NCBI GenBank assembly: GCA_023053545.1
Contig: JAKZAN010000005.1
Coordinates: 1,798,001-1,862,000, forward strand
Length of the DNA stretch: 64,000 nt
Direction of reading: 5' to 3'
Origin: Lepidurus packardi
Taxonomy: Eukaryota > Arthropoda > Branchiopoda > Notostraca > Triopsidae
Shown: positions 47,204 to 57,561 of the stretch, piece by piece
Position numbering within the stretch: the first letter of the stretch is position 1
Layout of the letters: every line of letters starts with the position of its first letter
Position numbers and translations under genes: made by a program
The notes under the pieces: model-generated
What the model was told of the DNA's origin: nothing
The model's database searches: none
The model's input: the letters and a program-made list of their open reading frames with translations, nothing else

Positions 47204-48085
47204 ATGCAAGTGAGTTTTAAAGAAGGAAAGCAAAAGTTTAAAAACTATATTATCTTTCCATTTTTAGTTCTTTACGATAGCAGCACTCGTCACCGCGGCT
47301 CTCGCCTCTGACATCTACCCACAAGCCAAATACCAATCGGTACCTGCCTACTCTCAACCGCAGTACCCTCAACAGTCTTACAAGACAAAAGAGAAGACCG
47401 AAGATTACGTAAGTTTATAATAATAACGCACATGACATAAGACTGACATAAAACCAATAAGAATGTATGTCCTGTGTAGTCTCCCAAACCGTACTCCTTC
47501 GATTACGCTGTGAAAGACGACTACACATATGCCGATTTCAACCATAACGAATACAGCGATGGAAAGGTGGTATCTGGTTCTTACCGCGTAGTTCTCCCCG
47601 ATAGCCGAATCCAAACCGTTACCTACAAGGACGAAGGTTACGGATTGATCGCTGATGTCAAATACGAAGGTACTGCCCAGTACCAGGAATACAACAAGCC
47701 CGCCTACAAACCATCGTACCCAGCTGCCTACGAGCAAGCTATTCCAGCGTACAATCAACCTAAGCCTGTCTATGAACAATCTAAACTAGCCTACGACCAA
47801 CCAACGGCAACTTACGAGGCCCCGGAATACGTCGTTCAACCCACTCAGCGTCCATCTTACAAACCTGCACCAGTCTCCTACAAATCAGCTCCAGTAGCTT
47901 ATCAAACTTCGCCTGCATCTTACAAGCCAGCACTAGTATCCTACAATCCTTCTCCAGTCACTTACAAACCATCTCCGGCAGCTTACAGCTCTGCACCCGT
48001 TGCTTACAAAGCGTCCCCTACCACCTACACCACAAAGGATGCTTCATATCCTTCGATCGAATACGCTACATCCACCAAATACTGA
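47204..48085 (+). CDS. RR-1 cuticle protein B' (block II)
   Basis: Exons 47204-47209, 47268-47408 and 47480-48085 give about 250 aa. Signal peptide and RR-1 domain are as in B, with GSYRVV in place of GTYRVV. Tail residues PAPVSYKSAPV, YSSAPV and KDASYPS are shared with C' and not with B or C. The TATA box is at 47141-47148 and the CCGCATGCGG palindrome at 47077-47086. AATAAA lies about 70 bp after the stop. Confidence 0.94.
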
Positions 48086-48511
48086 ACTACCCTAATTTAT
48101 ACACCCACCTAGAAAGTGTAACTTATCGCAGATGAATTTGCGTCTTTGTCAAGGACGTAATAAATATTTTTGATGCAAAGAAAGCAAAAAAGCCTCCTGA
48201 ACTTAATGACTAAAATTTCATTTGAGACCATATCGCTAATTTACTAATTTCATTGTTCAACACAACCAAACGAAGACACCCTTGCACACTAATTTGAAAA
48301 GTTAGAACCTCACCACGAACACACTTTGCTACTTCCATTTTCTTGAACCTTCGTGTTTTATGCCAGTTTATTGTTCGAAAAGCGAAAGTGTTACAGTATT
48401 AAATATACCGGATTAGTTGTACGATCAACACGAAAGAAAGTTTTACTCCAATATTTCCATGACAAGAAATTCAAATCTCAAAATCTTTTTTTATTACATT
48501 TCGTCATTCTT

Positions 48512-48755
48512 ACAGCAATCGTCACAAGTGTTGCCGGAGTCTGAAATGTATCCACACGCCAAATAGCAAACGACACCGTGCTGTCAACAGTCTTACAAGA
48601 CAAAGGAGAAGACCGAGGATTACGTAAGTTTATAGTTATTAAGCATATGACATCCAATCAGAAAAAATTGGCTGTCCTATATAGTCTCCCAAACCGTACT
48701 CTTTGGATTACGCTGTGAAAAACGACTATGCTTATGCCGATTTCAGCCATAACGA
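48512..48755 (+). pseudogene. Broken sixth cuticle gene of block II
   Basis: It has an exon 2-like stretch (AIVTSVAG, then YPHAK followed by TAG, and YKTKEKTEDY with a GTAAGT donor) and the start of exon 3 (SPKPYSLDYAVKNDYAYADFSHNE), which runs into an A tract at about 48755. The signal-peptide exon and the whole tail are missing and there is an internal stop, so it is non-functional. The 45-bp scrap at 17524 is its counterpart in block I. Confidence 0.85.
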
Positions 48756-49007
48756 AAAAAAAAATTATCTAATGAATAAAAGTTATTTTAATTTTTATAC
48801 ATTTTGTAATAATTTTTATATAGAGACTTTGGAGACATTTAATTGCCTGTTAAAGTTGTAAAATGATTGAAATCACCGCAAATCATTGTCTATATCAAAT
48901 TTCGATTTATCAGCTTTAGTTTGGGTTTTGAAATCGTCGTTGTTAGAGTATACGTTCAATAAGTAAAAAACAAAGGATAATCATAGTTATTGGCTATGGT
49001 TTTGGTT

Positions 49008-49794
49008 TCAGGCAACTTTCGTGCAAACGGACAGTTTCGGGTCTGATTGAATCACTGGTTTACAGAAACTGTCGTTACCATGGCAAGATCCACAAGGCAT
49101 CGAATTTCCCAAGTAAATAAGACATGGCGATGATATGCAAGTGTCAATGCAATTGTAAGGATCCGTAATATAATTATCAATAAAATTAGGATTCAGGTTT
49201 CCTCTAGTTCCACACAAGCATTGCATAGGTGTGTGTTCTGCCCCTGTACATTTTCGATAAATTAATATTCAGTATTTTCCGTAGATTAATTCCGTTAATT
49301 AATAACAGTGATTATAAACTATTCTTATTATCATTTTTAAATTTAATTGGTTCGAAATCGTATACCTCCAAACGCGATGTAGGCCTCCCCAGGCGTAGTA
49401 CATTGATAACGTGCTTTATTCACAGCAATCCCACACAGAAGCCCAGATTGTCGCAGATTTACATTTCTAGTAAAACATTTTTGGGAAACTGGATCGTAAG
49501 CGTATGACGGACGCAATTGCATTCTGGCTAAAAGCGCGCATTCAATGGCAGATATCTGAAAGGCTGTCGGCGTCATAAAATCTTTGATCATTAGGATTTC
49601 TAAATTGCCGTTTGTTGCGTGAGCCGTGTTATCAATACAGCGAAATTGAACCATCTGCGCTAATACTTCCATCGCAACTGTATCAAATCACAAGCAAAAA
49701 TACGGTCAACTTTGTTGGACACGTTTTTGGACACAAAGATCTACTTACCTAGGACCCAAACGGTAGTTCTAGTAAGCTGTGTTACAGTTTTCAT
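49008..49794 (-). CDS. Secreted Cys-rich protein X' (block II)
   Basis: Exons 49794-49749, 49677-49366 and 49243-49008 give about 197 aa with the same intron positions and phases as X. Cysteine positions are conserved (CIDNTAHA, IECALLARM, QCLCGTRG, CIDTCISSPC). Substitutions are scattered, with one codon fewer near the C-terminus. Both copies remain open, which supports a real protein. Function unknown; possible PAN/apple-like fold in the N-terminal half. Confidence 0.75.
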
Positions 49795-50599
49795 TGTTCT
49801 CCTAAGATATTAGATGTCTCGAAATGTTTTCCTTACCGTTCTTTGCGTCCGAATTTTGAGCTATTTTAGTTTACGGTGATGTGCTGCACAGAATGTATGA
49901 CCTGTTCTGACTATGGTTTGCAGGTCTTTGACATTTTGTGTTGGGCATTTTCTTCGTTGACAAGTGTCGAAAGACCGAGCTTTGCTGGAAACGATTTTTT
50001 TTATGAGTGACCTCCATTAAAAACTACTGAAGGAACATTAGCGTTCCTTCGGCAGTGCTACAACTACAACAAAATAATATTGTTAAGGGAAAAAAAATAC
50101 AAAAATAATAAGTGGTCAGAAATCGTGTCACCCTTGTGTGTAGCTATACTTCGATCCAGAGTGCTTTTTTAATATTATTCACGACTCCATATGCCAGTTA
50201 TAGGTTCGTTATGACCGTACTCTGGTACTCTGGTAAGTACAGGTAGCTAGCGAATCGTGAGATCCTATCCTATAAAGCTAGTTTTATGCCAAATCGAAAA
50301 TAAATTCCCGCCAACTTCAATGCTGTTAAAAATACATGTACTACATGAAGATCTTCGCATTTTTATTTGGGCTCAAACTATCAAAGGAAATTTACGTTAC
50401 TGAAACAATCACTGAAATACTGCTATCCATATGTGGAGTTGCAATGTAAGAATGTTTTTTTTCAGAACCATATACAAAAATGTTTTCCCAAACACCATGC
50501 AAAAATGATTAAATATAATATCGTAAAAACATCGAAAAGAGTGTTGCAATATAAAATATGAATTATAATACAGTCACATAGGTGAATCTGAGATAAGTT
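49795..50599. other. Spacer between X' and the D-type remnant
   Basis: Homologous to 18558-19260 of block I. No gene was recognised. Confidence 0.4.
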
Positions 50600-50690
50600 A
50601 GAATACAACATGGTGAACTCAGTACTTAATGTTGGTAACATATTCAGTGGCAGCATAATATGGAGCAGTTTGGAGACTTGAGCATTTCAT
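50600..50690 (-). pseudogene. 3'-end scrap of an A/D-type cuticle gene
   Basis: On the minus strand it reads YAATEYVTNIKY-like codons followed by a stop and the same 3' flank as genes A and D (GTTGTATTCTAACTTATC). It is a displaced remnant of an A/D-type gene lying between X' and C'; the rest is deleted. Confidence 0.6.
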
Positions 50691-50922
50691 TATTGGCATC
50701 ACAGTATAAAGGTTTAACCTTTATACTAGTGTAGAGTATTGTTGCGTGTTGAACGATGAAATTAGTAAATTAGCGATATAGTCTCAAATTAAATTTTAGT
50801 CATTGAATTCAGGAGACTTTTTTGCTTTCTTTGCATCAAAAATATTTATTACGTCCTGACAAAGACTCAGATTCATCTGCGATAAGTTACATCTTCTAGG
50901 TGGGTGTATAAATTAGGGTAGT

Positions 50923-51821
50923 TTAGTATTTGGTGGACGTAGCGTATTCGGTCGAAGGATATGAAGCATCCTTTGTGGTGTAGGTGGTAGGGGACGCTTT
51001 GTAAGCAACGGGTGCAGAGCTGTAAGCTGCCGGAGATGGTTTGTAAGTGACTGGAGAAGGATTGTAGGATACTAGTGCTGGCTTGTAAGATGCAGGCGAA
51101 GTTTGGTAAGCTACTGGAGCTGATTTGTAGGAGACTGGTGCAGGTTTGTAAGAGACTTGGGCAGGATTGTAAGATGGACGCTGAGTGGGTTGAGCGACGT
51201 ATTCGGGAGCCTTGTAAGCTGCCGTTGGTTGTTCATAGGCTAGTGTAGATTGTTCATAGACAGGCTTAGGTTGATCGTACGCTGGAATAGTTTGCTCATA
51301 GGCAGCTGGGTACGATGGTTTGTAGGCGGGCTTGTATTCCTGGTACTGGGCAGTACCTTCGTATTTGACATCAGCGATCAATCCGTAACCTTCGTCTTTA
51401 TAAATAACGGTTTGGATGCGGCTATCCGGGAGAACTACGCGGTAAGAACCAGATACCACCTTTCCATCGCTGTATTCGTTATGGTTGAAATCGGCGTAAG
51501 TGTAGTCGTCTTTCACAGCGTAATCGAAGGAGTATGGTTTGGGAGACTGTATTACAGCAAATTCTTGGAAGTTTTATGTCATATACCTAAAATAACTATA
51601 AACTTACATAATCCTCGGTTTTCTCGTGTGTCCTATAAGACTGTTGAGGGTACTGTGGTTGAGGGTAGGCCGGTACCGTTTGGTATTTAGCTTGTGGGGA
51701 GATTTCCGAGGCCAGAGCCACGGTGACGAGTGCTGCTATCATAAAGAACTAAAAATGGAAAGATTACTATAGTTTCCAACTTTTGATAGTGCAGCTTTCG
51801 TTCTTTAAAACTCACTTGCAT
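50923..51821 (-). CDS. RR-1 cuticle protein C' (block II)
   Basis: Exons 51821-51816, 51748-51608 and 51546-50923 give about 256 aa. RR-1 domain as in B/C with VIYKDEGYG. The tail has an extra YNPAQVSYKPAPVSY unit compared with B and C and shares YSSAPV and KDASYPSTEY with B'. The TATA box is at 51884-51877 (-) and the CCGCATGCGG palindrome at 51945-51954. Secreted structural cuticle protein. Confidence 0.94.
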
Positions 51822-51954
51822 GTTGATAGTTGGATAAGCTCTGCTGAAATGATGATCTATATGTAGTGTAGCGGTACTTTTATACCCCAACTCTTACATA
51901 CTCGAACAAGGTTATGGTCAGAAATAGGAATCAGCCCCACCTTACCGCATGCGG

Positions 51955-52900
51955 CTATTAGAAAGGTGTCCGTCCAAGCCCTAGTTGGCTGGTCTAGAGC
52001 CGATTGTAAGAGAAATTTATTACAGACTTCGTTTTGTTTTCTAAGGAGGCAGAACGGAATGCGGCATATGAATTACACAGGAAAGTTTTCCCTACTATGG
52101 AAATCGTTATATTAAGCTGTTTTTTCTTCACGACACTCCGTTTAATTTTTGCTTTATGGGAAATGTTGAATTTTTCAATAGGTTTTTATGAGATTTTATT
52201 GTTTGGAATGCAAAGCAGTACATAGCCTGTCATTCATGCGAGACTGTCGTAGCTCCGGACTAATGTATATCAGTATATCATGTCGTATAAGACAAATTTC
52301 AGTATTTTCTGCAGCACTATGCGAACAATCTGATTTTCAATATAATGTATTACATTTACGCGAGTATGCGAGTCTGGATCGATTGAGACCAAAGTTGTAA
52401 AGTGGTGGTCTGTGTATTGTACACAGGCTATACGGGCTTCTATCTAGCTCCTGTTTCACAAGATTGACTACTACTTCGGATTCCGAGCGCTCCGACAACG
52501 CAATCTTGCTCTTCTTAAACCGAGGACCCAGAAAAGTTCATGCAAAATCATACGCATAGCGTCTCAGGAAGTAATTCATAGAAAGTATGTTACTTAGCAC
52601 ATAGAATGTGTCATGTAGAACACATTCCATGCGTCGCTTTAACGATTGGTGCGCATGCGGTAAGGTGGGGCTGATTCCCATTACCGACCATAACCTTGTG
52701 TTTAATAGATGGCGCGCAAGTTCTACTAAACATAATACTTCTGTTTAATAGATGGCGTGCAAGGTTCTTTCTTGTACATTGTACAAAATAGGTTTGTTCT
52801 CTCCCTAGTGACTTTATTCTCCGTGTTTACCCCCGACGTTCTGGGATCAGCTGTGAAGTGTTTGGGGTATTTTCGACAGCCCGAAAAGTAATAATAAATC
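51955..52900. other. Intergenic region upstream of TFIIF alpha with a stray cuticle promoter piece
   Basis: 52650-52697 repeats, in the opposite orientation, the distal promoter of B/C-type cuticle genes (GCATGCGGTAAGGTGGG, ACCGACCATAACCTTGTG). It is followed by a short direct repeat of TTTAATAGATGGCG at about 52708 and 52744. No gene D' follows. The remaining sequence is the 5' flank of TFIIF alpha. Confidence 0.6.
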
Positions 52901-54580
52901 ATGTCTAGTGTAAAAGGCGAGAAGGCAATGGCCAGTTCAGCTAAACCTTTAGTACCAATTAAGCCAGAGCGACCAACACCTTCAATCAAGCCTGAAAAGC
53001 CCATTACAGCCACACCTGGCGCTTCTGGTTCGTCTGCAGGCGCTGGTGCTGGTCCCAGCACAATTCCAACCGTCCAAGAATACGTTGTAAGAGTACCTAA
53101 AACTTCCCGTAAGAGAATTAATGTCATGAGATTTAATGCCACGTTGGGAGTTGATTGCAGCAAATGGAACCAGAGCCACGTCAAAATGGAACGCGAAAAT
53201 AACATGCGCGACTTCAAAGGCTTTCAAGACGACATGCCCAAATTTGGCGCTGGCAGTGAGTTTGGTCGAGAAGCTCGCGAAGAAGCGCGTCGCAAAAAAT
53301 ATGGCATAATTAGCAAGAAATATAAACCGAACGACCAACCTTGGTTGATGCGTCTAGGTGGTAAAAATGGCAAAAGATTTAAAGGCACACGAGAAGGTGG
53401 AGTAACGGAAAATGCTTCCTACTACGTCTTCACCCAAGCCACAGACGGAGCTTTCGAAGCCTATCCGGTAGCTGAATGGTACAACTTTCAACCCATCCAG
53501 CGGTTTAAAGCGCTGAGTGCCGAGGAAGCCGAAGAAGAATTTGGACGAAGAAATAAGATCCTCAATTACTTTTCCGTTATGGTTCGGAAGCGCCTCAAAG
53601 CTGAAGACGGTGACGACGAAGAAGAAGGCGAAGCCGCTAAAGGGAAAGGGAAAAAGAAAAAGGGAGGAGAGGGTGATAATGCGGACGAAGAGGAAAAGGC
53701 GGCTTCTGGCTCATCCGACGACGACGGTGAAGACGCGGATGAAGAGGGCGGCGGTAAGGGAAAAGGCAAGAAGAAAGCCACCAAGAAAAAGGCCAAAAAG
53801 AAGAAGGATTCCGACGATGAAGCCAATGAAGACAGTGACGATGGCGATGAAGAAGGCCGAGAAGTCGACTACATGTCCTCGTCGGAATCCGACGACGGTA
53901 TCTTGGATGACACCAAATTGGGGTTGAAAGGGGTCGCCGAGGAAGATGCCTTAAGGAAGCTGCTCAATTCCGATGAAGAGAGCGAAGATGAAGAGAAGAA
54001 AGAAAACGAAGACGAAGAACAGGAAGAAGACCCTGATGCGGCAGCCAACAAGGCTGAGAAGGAGCAAGACAAGACGGACGGCAAGAAGAAGAACAAGAAA
54101 GACAAAGCCCCGCGGAAGAACGACTATGGATCGAGTGACAGTAATATGGACAGCTCTGACTCGGAAGATGAGAAAGCGGTCAAAGGCAAGGCCAGTAAAG
54201 GAGGGGCGGATACGTCGGCTGTCAAGACTGAATCGCCAGGAAAGTCGACTGAAGCTCTGGCCGAAAAACGGAAGGCCGAACCATTAACTCCTGCGCAGTC
54301 TGCCGTTCAAGCTTCCAAGAAAGTTCGATTGGATGGGCCGAGCCCCTCCAGCCTCTCGCCCTTACCGGCAGGTGCCACAGAAGGCGTGACGGAAGAATCT
54401 GTACGCCGGTATCTTGCCAGAAAGCCTATGACTACGACGGAATTGTTGCACAAGTTCAAGAGCAAGAAAACGGGCTTGTCCTCCGAACAAATGGTTCATC
54501 ATGTGGCGCAGATCTTGAAACGAATCAATCCTACCCGACAGACGATTAAAGGAAAGATGTATCTTTCTCTGAAGTCATAA
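52901..54580 (+). CDS. GTF2F1: Transcription initiation factor IIF subunit alpha (RAP74)
   Basis: A single intronless frame of 559 aa. Residues about 60-230 form the N-terminal dimerisation region (EYVVRVPKTSRKRINVMRFN, FGREAREEARRKKYG, QPWLMRLGGKNGKRFKGTRE, SYYVFTQATDGAFEAYPVAEWYNF). The middle is a long charged Lys/Glu/Asp linker typical of RAP74 with VDYMSSSESD. Residues about 495-559 are the C-terminal winged helix (ESVRRYLARKPMTTTELLHKFK, VAQILKRINP) that contacts RNA polymerase II CTD phosphatase and TFIIB. It acts in the nucleus in preinitiation complex assembly and elongation. The lack of introns contrasts with all neighbours. Confidence 0.97.
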   Translation: MSSVKGEKAMASSAKPLVPIKPERPTPSIKPEKPITATPGASGSSAGAGAGPSTIPTVQEYVVRVPKTSRKRINVMRFNATLGVDCSKWNQSHVKMERENNMRDFKGFQDDMPKFGAGSEFGREAREEARRKKYGIISKKYKPNDQPWLMRLGGKNGKRFKGTREGGVTENASYYVFTQATDGAFEAYPVAEWYNFQPIQRFKALSAEEAEEEFGRRNKILNYFSVMVRKRLKAEDGDDEEEGEAAKGKGKKKKGGEGDNADEEEKAASGSSDDDGEDADEEGGGKGKGKKKATKKKAKKKKDSDDEANEDSDDGDEEGREVDYMSSSESDDGILDDTKLGLKGVAEEDALRKLLNSDEESEDEEKKENEDEEQEEDPDAAANKAEKEQDKTDGKKKNKKDKAPRKNDYGSSDSNMDSSDSEDEKAVKGKASKGGADTSAVKTESPGKSTEALAEKRKAEPLTPAQSAVQASKKVRLDGPSPSSLSPLPAGATEGVTEESVRRYLARKPMTTTELLHKFKSKKTGLSSEQMVHHVAQILKRINPTRQTIKGKMYLSLKS

Positions 54581-55320
54581 ATTAATATAAATCTCTTTAT
54601 TGTAAGTGACTGTTGAATACAAGAGGAATAACCAATATCCGCTAGTAACACCGTACGAATTATAAACAATTTAAGGCAACCGTATACCTTAGCTCGGTAT
54701 AAGCGATTAGCATGGGAAATTTCGGAACGAATTTGTGAGAAAATCACTACATTTCATGAAAAAAAAAATTCACAGTACCTTGAGCTTGCTAACAGGTAGT
54801 GCACAGCCAATGTACGTTTGCTTCAATGAGTAATAAATTAGCAATAATAAGTAAGCTAACCTAAGGTAACCTATCATAACCTAAACAAACCTAACCTAAT
54901 GCATTTCCAATCCAACTAACAATTTTCAACTCGAGTGACACCCTTTTATCAATGTGTTTCCGGAGAACGTTTTGCATCAATAATACATTAATAGTGTCAT
55001 TTTTATCTCCGGGTTCTGAAACTGGAGAACCTGTTCGGAGGGGTTACATGCTACAGCCTCGCCATCTGTTGAGGTTCATAGAAAATACGAGTGAAGGACG
55101 GCTCTTTGTTGATCATCATCAGTTCAGGCTTATTGTGCGTTAAAAAACTAGTATTTGCGTTAATCGGATATAAATAATAGCTCAAAGTTTAATAGTTCGA
55201 AGTTTTCTACCATGTTTTTGTTTATCGTTTACCATCGTGAATAACACAATAAGCTTATTGTATTGTATATATATATATACATTAGAATCAAAAGTTTACC
55301 TAAGAAATAAGGAAAGAACT
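54581..55320. other. Intergenic region with degenerate CCTAA repeats
   Basis: 54857-54899 holds five imperfect CTAACCT/CCTAA units, similar to the arthropod telomere repeat TTAGG read on the other strand. A TA dinucleotide run lies at 55265-55279, just upstream of the CCP gene. No gene was recognised. Confidence 0.45.
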
Positions 55321-57561
55321 ATGCAACTACGAAGCTTGGCCTTTCATGTTTTCATGTGTGTCTCGGCGCAGAGCTTCCAAGTGAATCAGGACCCACCCAA
55401 TCTAGTTCTAGATTGTGAATTTGGCTCATTAGCCAATGGCAGAACTAGTTTTGAAGAAATTAGACCTGGCTGGAGTAAACTGTCGTTTGTCTGTGACGAA
55501 AATTTCTTCTTGGACGGTCCAAACTACTTTTTGTGCCATAATGGGTCCTTTGACCAAAAGGACGTGACTCCTAGATGCATTTCAAGTAAACAAAGCAAAC
55601 CTGTTTGTCCATTTCGATAATTTTGTTCTCCACATTTTAGATACTTGTTCGGTACCTTTGATTTTGCACGGTACAGTGGAACCGTTCCTCGAGGAATATC
55701 AAGCTGGAAACAGTATTCAAGTTCGATGTCAACCAGGCTACAGTTTGGAAGACGCGGATGCTATGTTGCAATGCAATGCTGAGGGGGCATGGGTTTCTCT
55801 GAGCAGCCTGAAATTTCCTCGCTGTGTTGGTAATTCAAATCAATAATTAATTAAGAAACAGAAATCAATAGAAAATCAATAATAATACAGTAGATGCCGC
55901 TTATTGTGATCACGTTTCGCAAGTGAATATTGATTCTATTAAGCGGAGATTCTAATTCCCGAAAATCGGAAATTTGCGATAGGATGCTTCGATTAATCGG
56001 GGCGTGAAACAAACTGTCTTGTTTAAACCAAAGAACCAAAGCATCGTTTACCTTTTGATACTTTCATATACGTTTTCTTTTTCTAGATTCTTTACACCCA
56101 CTATTGTTTATTTCGTAACGATTTTTCAACAATTTTGATAGAGATGATTGAGGAATTCCTAATTTAACGGCCGCTTCCCTTTGTGGCAAATCTTTTAAAT
56201 TTAACTTGTCATAAGTTTCAATGAGCCGCAACTTCACTTTTACATTTAAATCAACTCTTTTCTTGTTCGTCGCCATTTTATATATCCACACGTCTAAAAC
56301 ACAACTAAGACTGCGCCTTTGAAGCCCATTCCTACGCTTAGAAAGGGTTCTCAACACGATATCCCTTCTAATTGTCCCAGTCGTTAAAGGAACTGGTCAT
56401 TCAATTGAATAACCTGCTCATTTAATTGACTGGAGAGCTTATAAGGAATTTCTCCTAAGCGTAGTAGTAGGCTCGAAAGGACAGGATTGGTCAAAACGAC
56501 GTAAAAGCAATGTCATTGGTCAATATGCAAAGTCCATGTAGCAATTACTCTTGTAGCTTCTTATTGTATTGTTAAGATGCTTTTGGAATTGATTCTGATA
56601 TCCGAAAGTGTGATTCTAATAGCCGATTCAAATGCTATGAATTTTATCATTTTGAATCGGTCCTTTAAAATGTAATTCCATAAAGCGGCTGATTCTAATA
56701 ACCAGTGATCACAATAAGTGGCATCTACTGTAATTTAGTCTATAGAAGATAAGTTTTGTAAGGCGTTTTTTTAACAGTTTATTGTTTTTTTCCAGAATCC
56801 TTGAGTGCCAACTGCCATTCCCCTCCTCCTTTGCAAGACGGTAGTTTGGAGATTGAAGGTCTAAACTCCCTAGTGCGTAAAGCAATCCTGAACAGAAACG
56901 AAGACTATGATGCCCAAGCCAAAGCGTCTTGCAACCCCGGATACCGATTAATTCCACCCGAAAGTCACTTGCGGCATTGCAGAGACGGGATTTGGTTTGG
57001 CGTCGAACCCAAATGTGGTAAATCTCTTGTTTTTACGTATTTTTTGTTAAGATACAAATCTTAAGTTTTCCTTATTTGTAAACCAGGCGCTAGAAACCGT
57101 ACTGTTAGAAAGCTCTGACCTTCGGCATGCTGTCACTTGCATCTTTTGAATGTAGGTTAATATACTGCGAAAATAATGGTGCTTCTTTCTCAGAAACCCT
57201 TAGCTTTTCCTAGCAGTAGTAAGAAACGTCGACCTTCTCCGAAAAAACTGAATTGTGTTTCTGGCAAAGTTCCGAAATTCCTTTTGTTTTCATGGCTGTG
57301 TTTTTATTTTTATTTTTGCAGTTCCGGAAAGCTGTGAATCCCCACCTCCCATTAAACATGGCTATCATGTTGCTCTTTCATCCAAATTTGTGACTCTGTC
57401 CAGCGAGTCTCCCTCCAAAGGGCACTTCCATGCTGGCTCTAGTCTGCAGTTTTTGTGCGACACTGGTTATAGATTGCAAGGACCTTCCGTTATACGCTGC
57501 ACCAATCAAGGAACTTGGCTACCCACAGGCGTTCCAGACTGCATCCCACAGAAGGCGCATC
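55321..57561 (+). CDS. Secreted sushi/CCP-domain protein, 3' end not found
   Basis: Exons 55321-55585, 55641-55829, 56796-57017 and 57322-57561 join in phase 1 each time, giving 305 aa so far. A short hydrophobic N-terminus (MQLRSLAFHVFMCVSA) precedes four complement-control modules. Signatures are FVCDENFFLDGPNYFLC, VRCQPGYSLEDADAMLQC...GAW, ASCNPGYRLIPPE...GIWFG and FLCDTGYRLQGPSVIRC...GTWLP. Each module is one class 1-1 exon, the usual exon-shuffling layout. The last exon ends with a clear GTAAGT donor, so at least one more exon exists; I could not place it within the window. Likely extracellular adhesion, synaptic or immune role (inferred). Intron 2 carries a pogo-type element. Confidence 0.85.
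55888..56730 (-). mobile_element. pogo/Tigger-type element (family E, copy 2) in a CCP-gene intron
   Basis: Terminal inverted repeats (CAGTAGATGCCGCTTATTGT ... AATAAGTGGCATCTACTG) are flanked by TA on both sides; total 843 bp. It encodes only the N-terminal DNA-binding part of a transposase on the minus strand. Copy 1 lies at 98-647. Confidence 0.9.
56064..56276 (-). pseudogene. Transposase DNA-binding fragment of family E
   Basis: 70 codons from ATG 56276. MATNKKRVDLNVKVKLRLIE is followed by QREAAVKLGIPQSSLSKLLKNR, a CENP-B/pogo N-terminal helix-turn-helix. The frame stops after a basic tail with no catalytic domain. It could still make a repeat-binding peptide but not a transposase. Confidence 0.75.

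Noticed and set aside
53517-54287. Overlapping Lys/Arg-rich and Ser-rich frames in the TFIIF alpha gene
   Set aside because: Shadow frames of the GAA/AAG-rich charged linker of RAP74.
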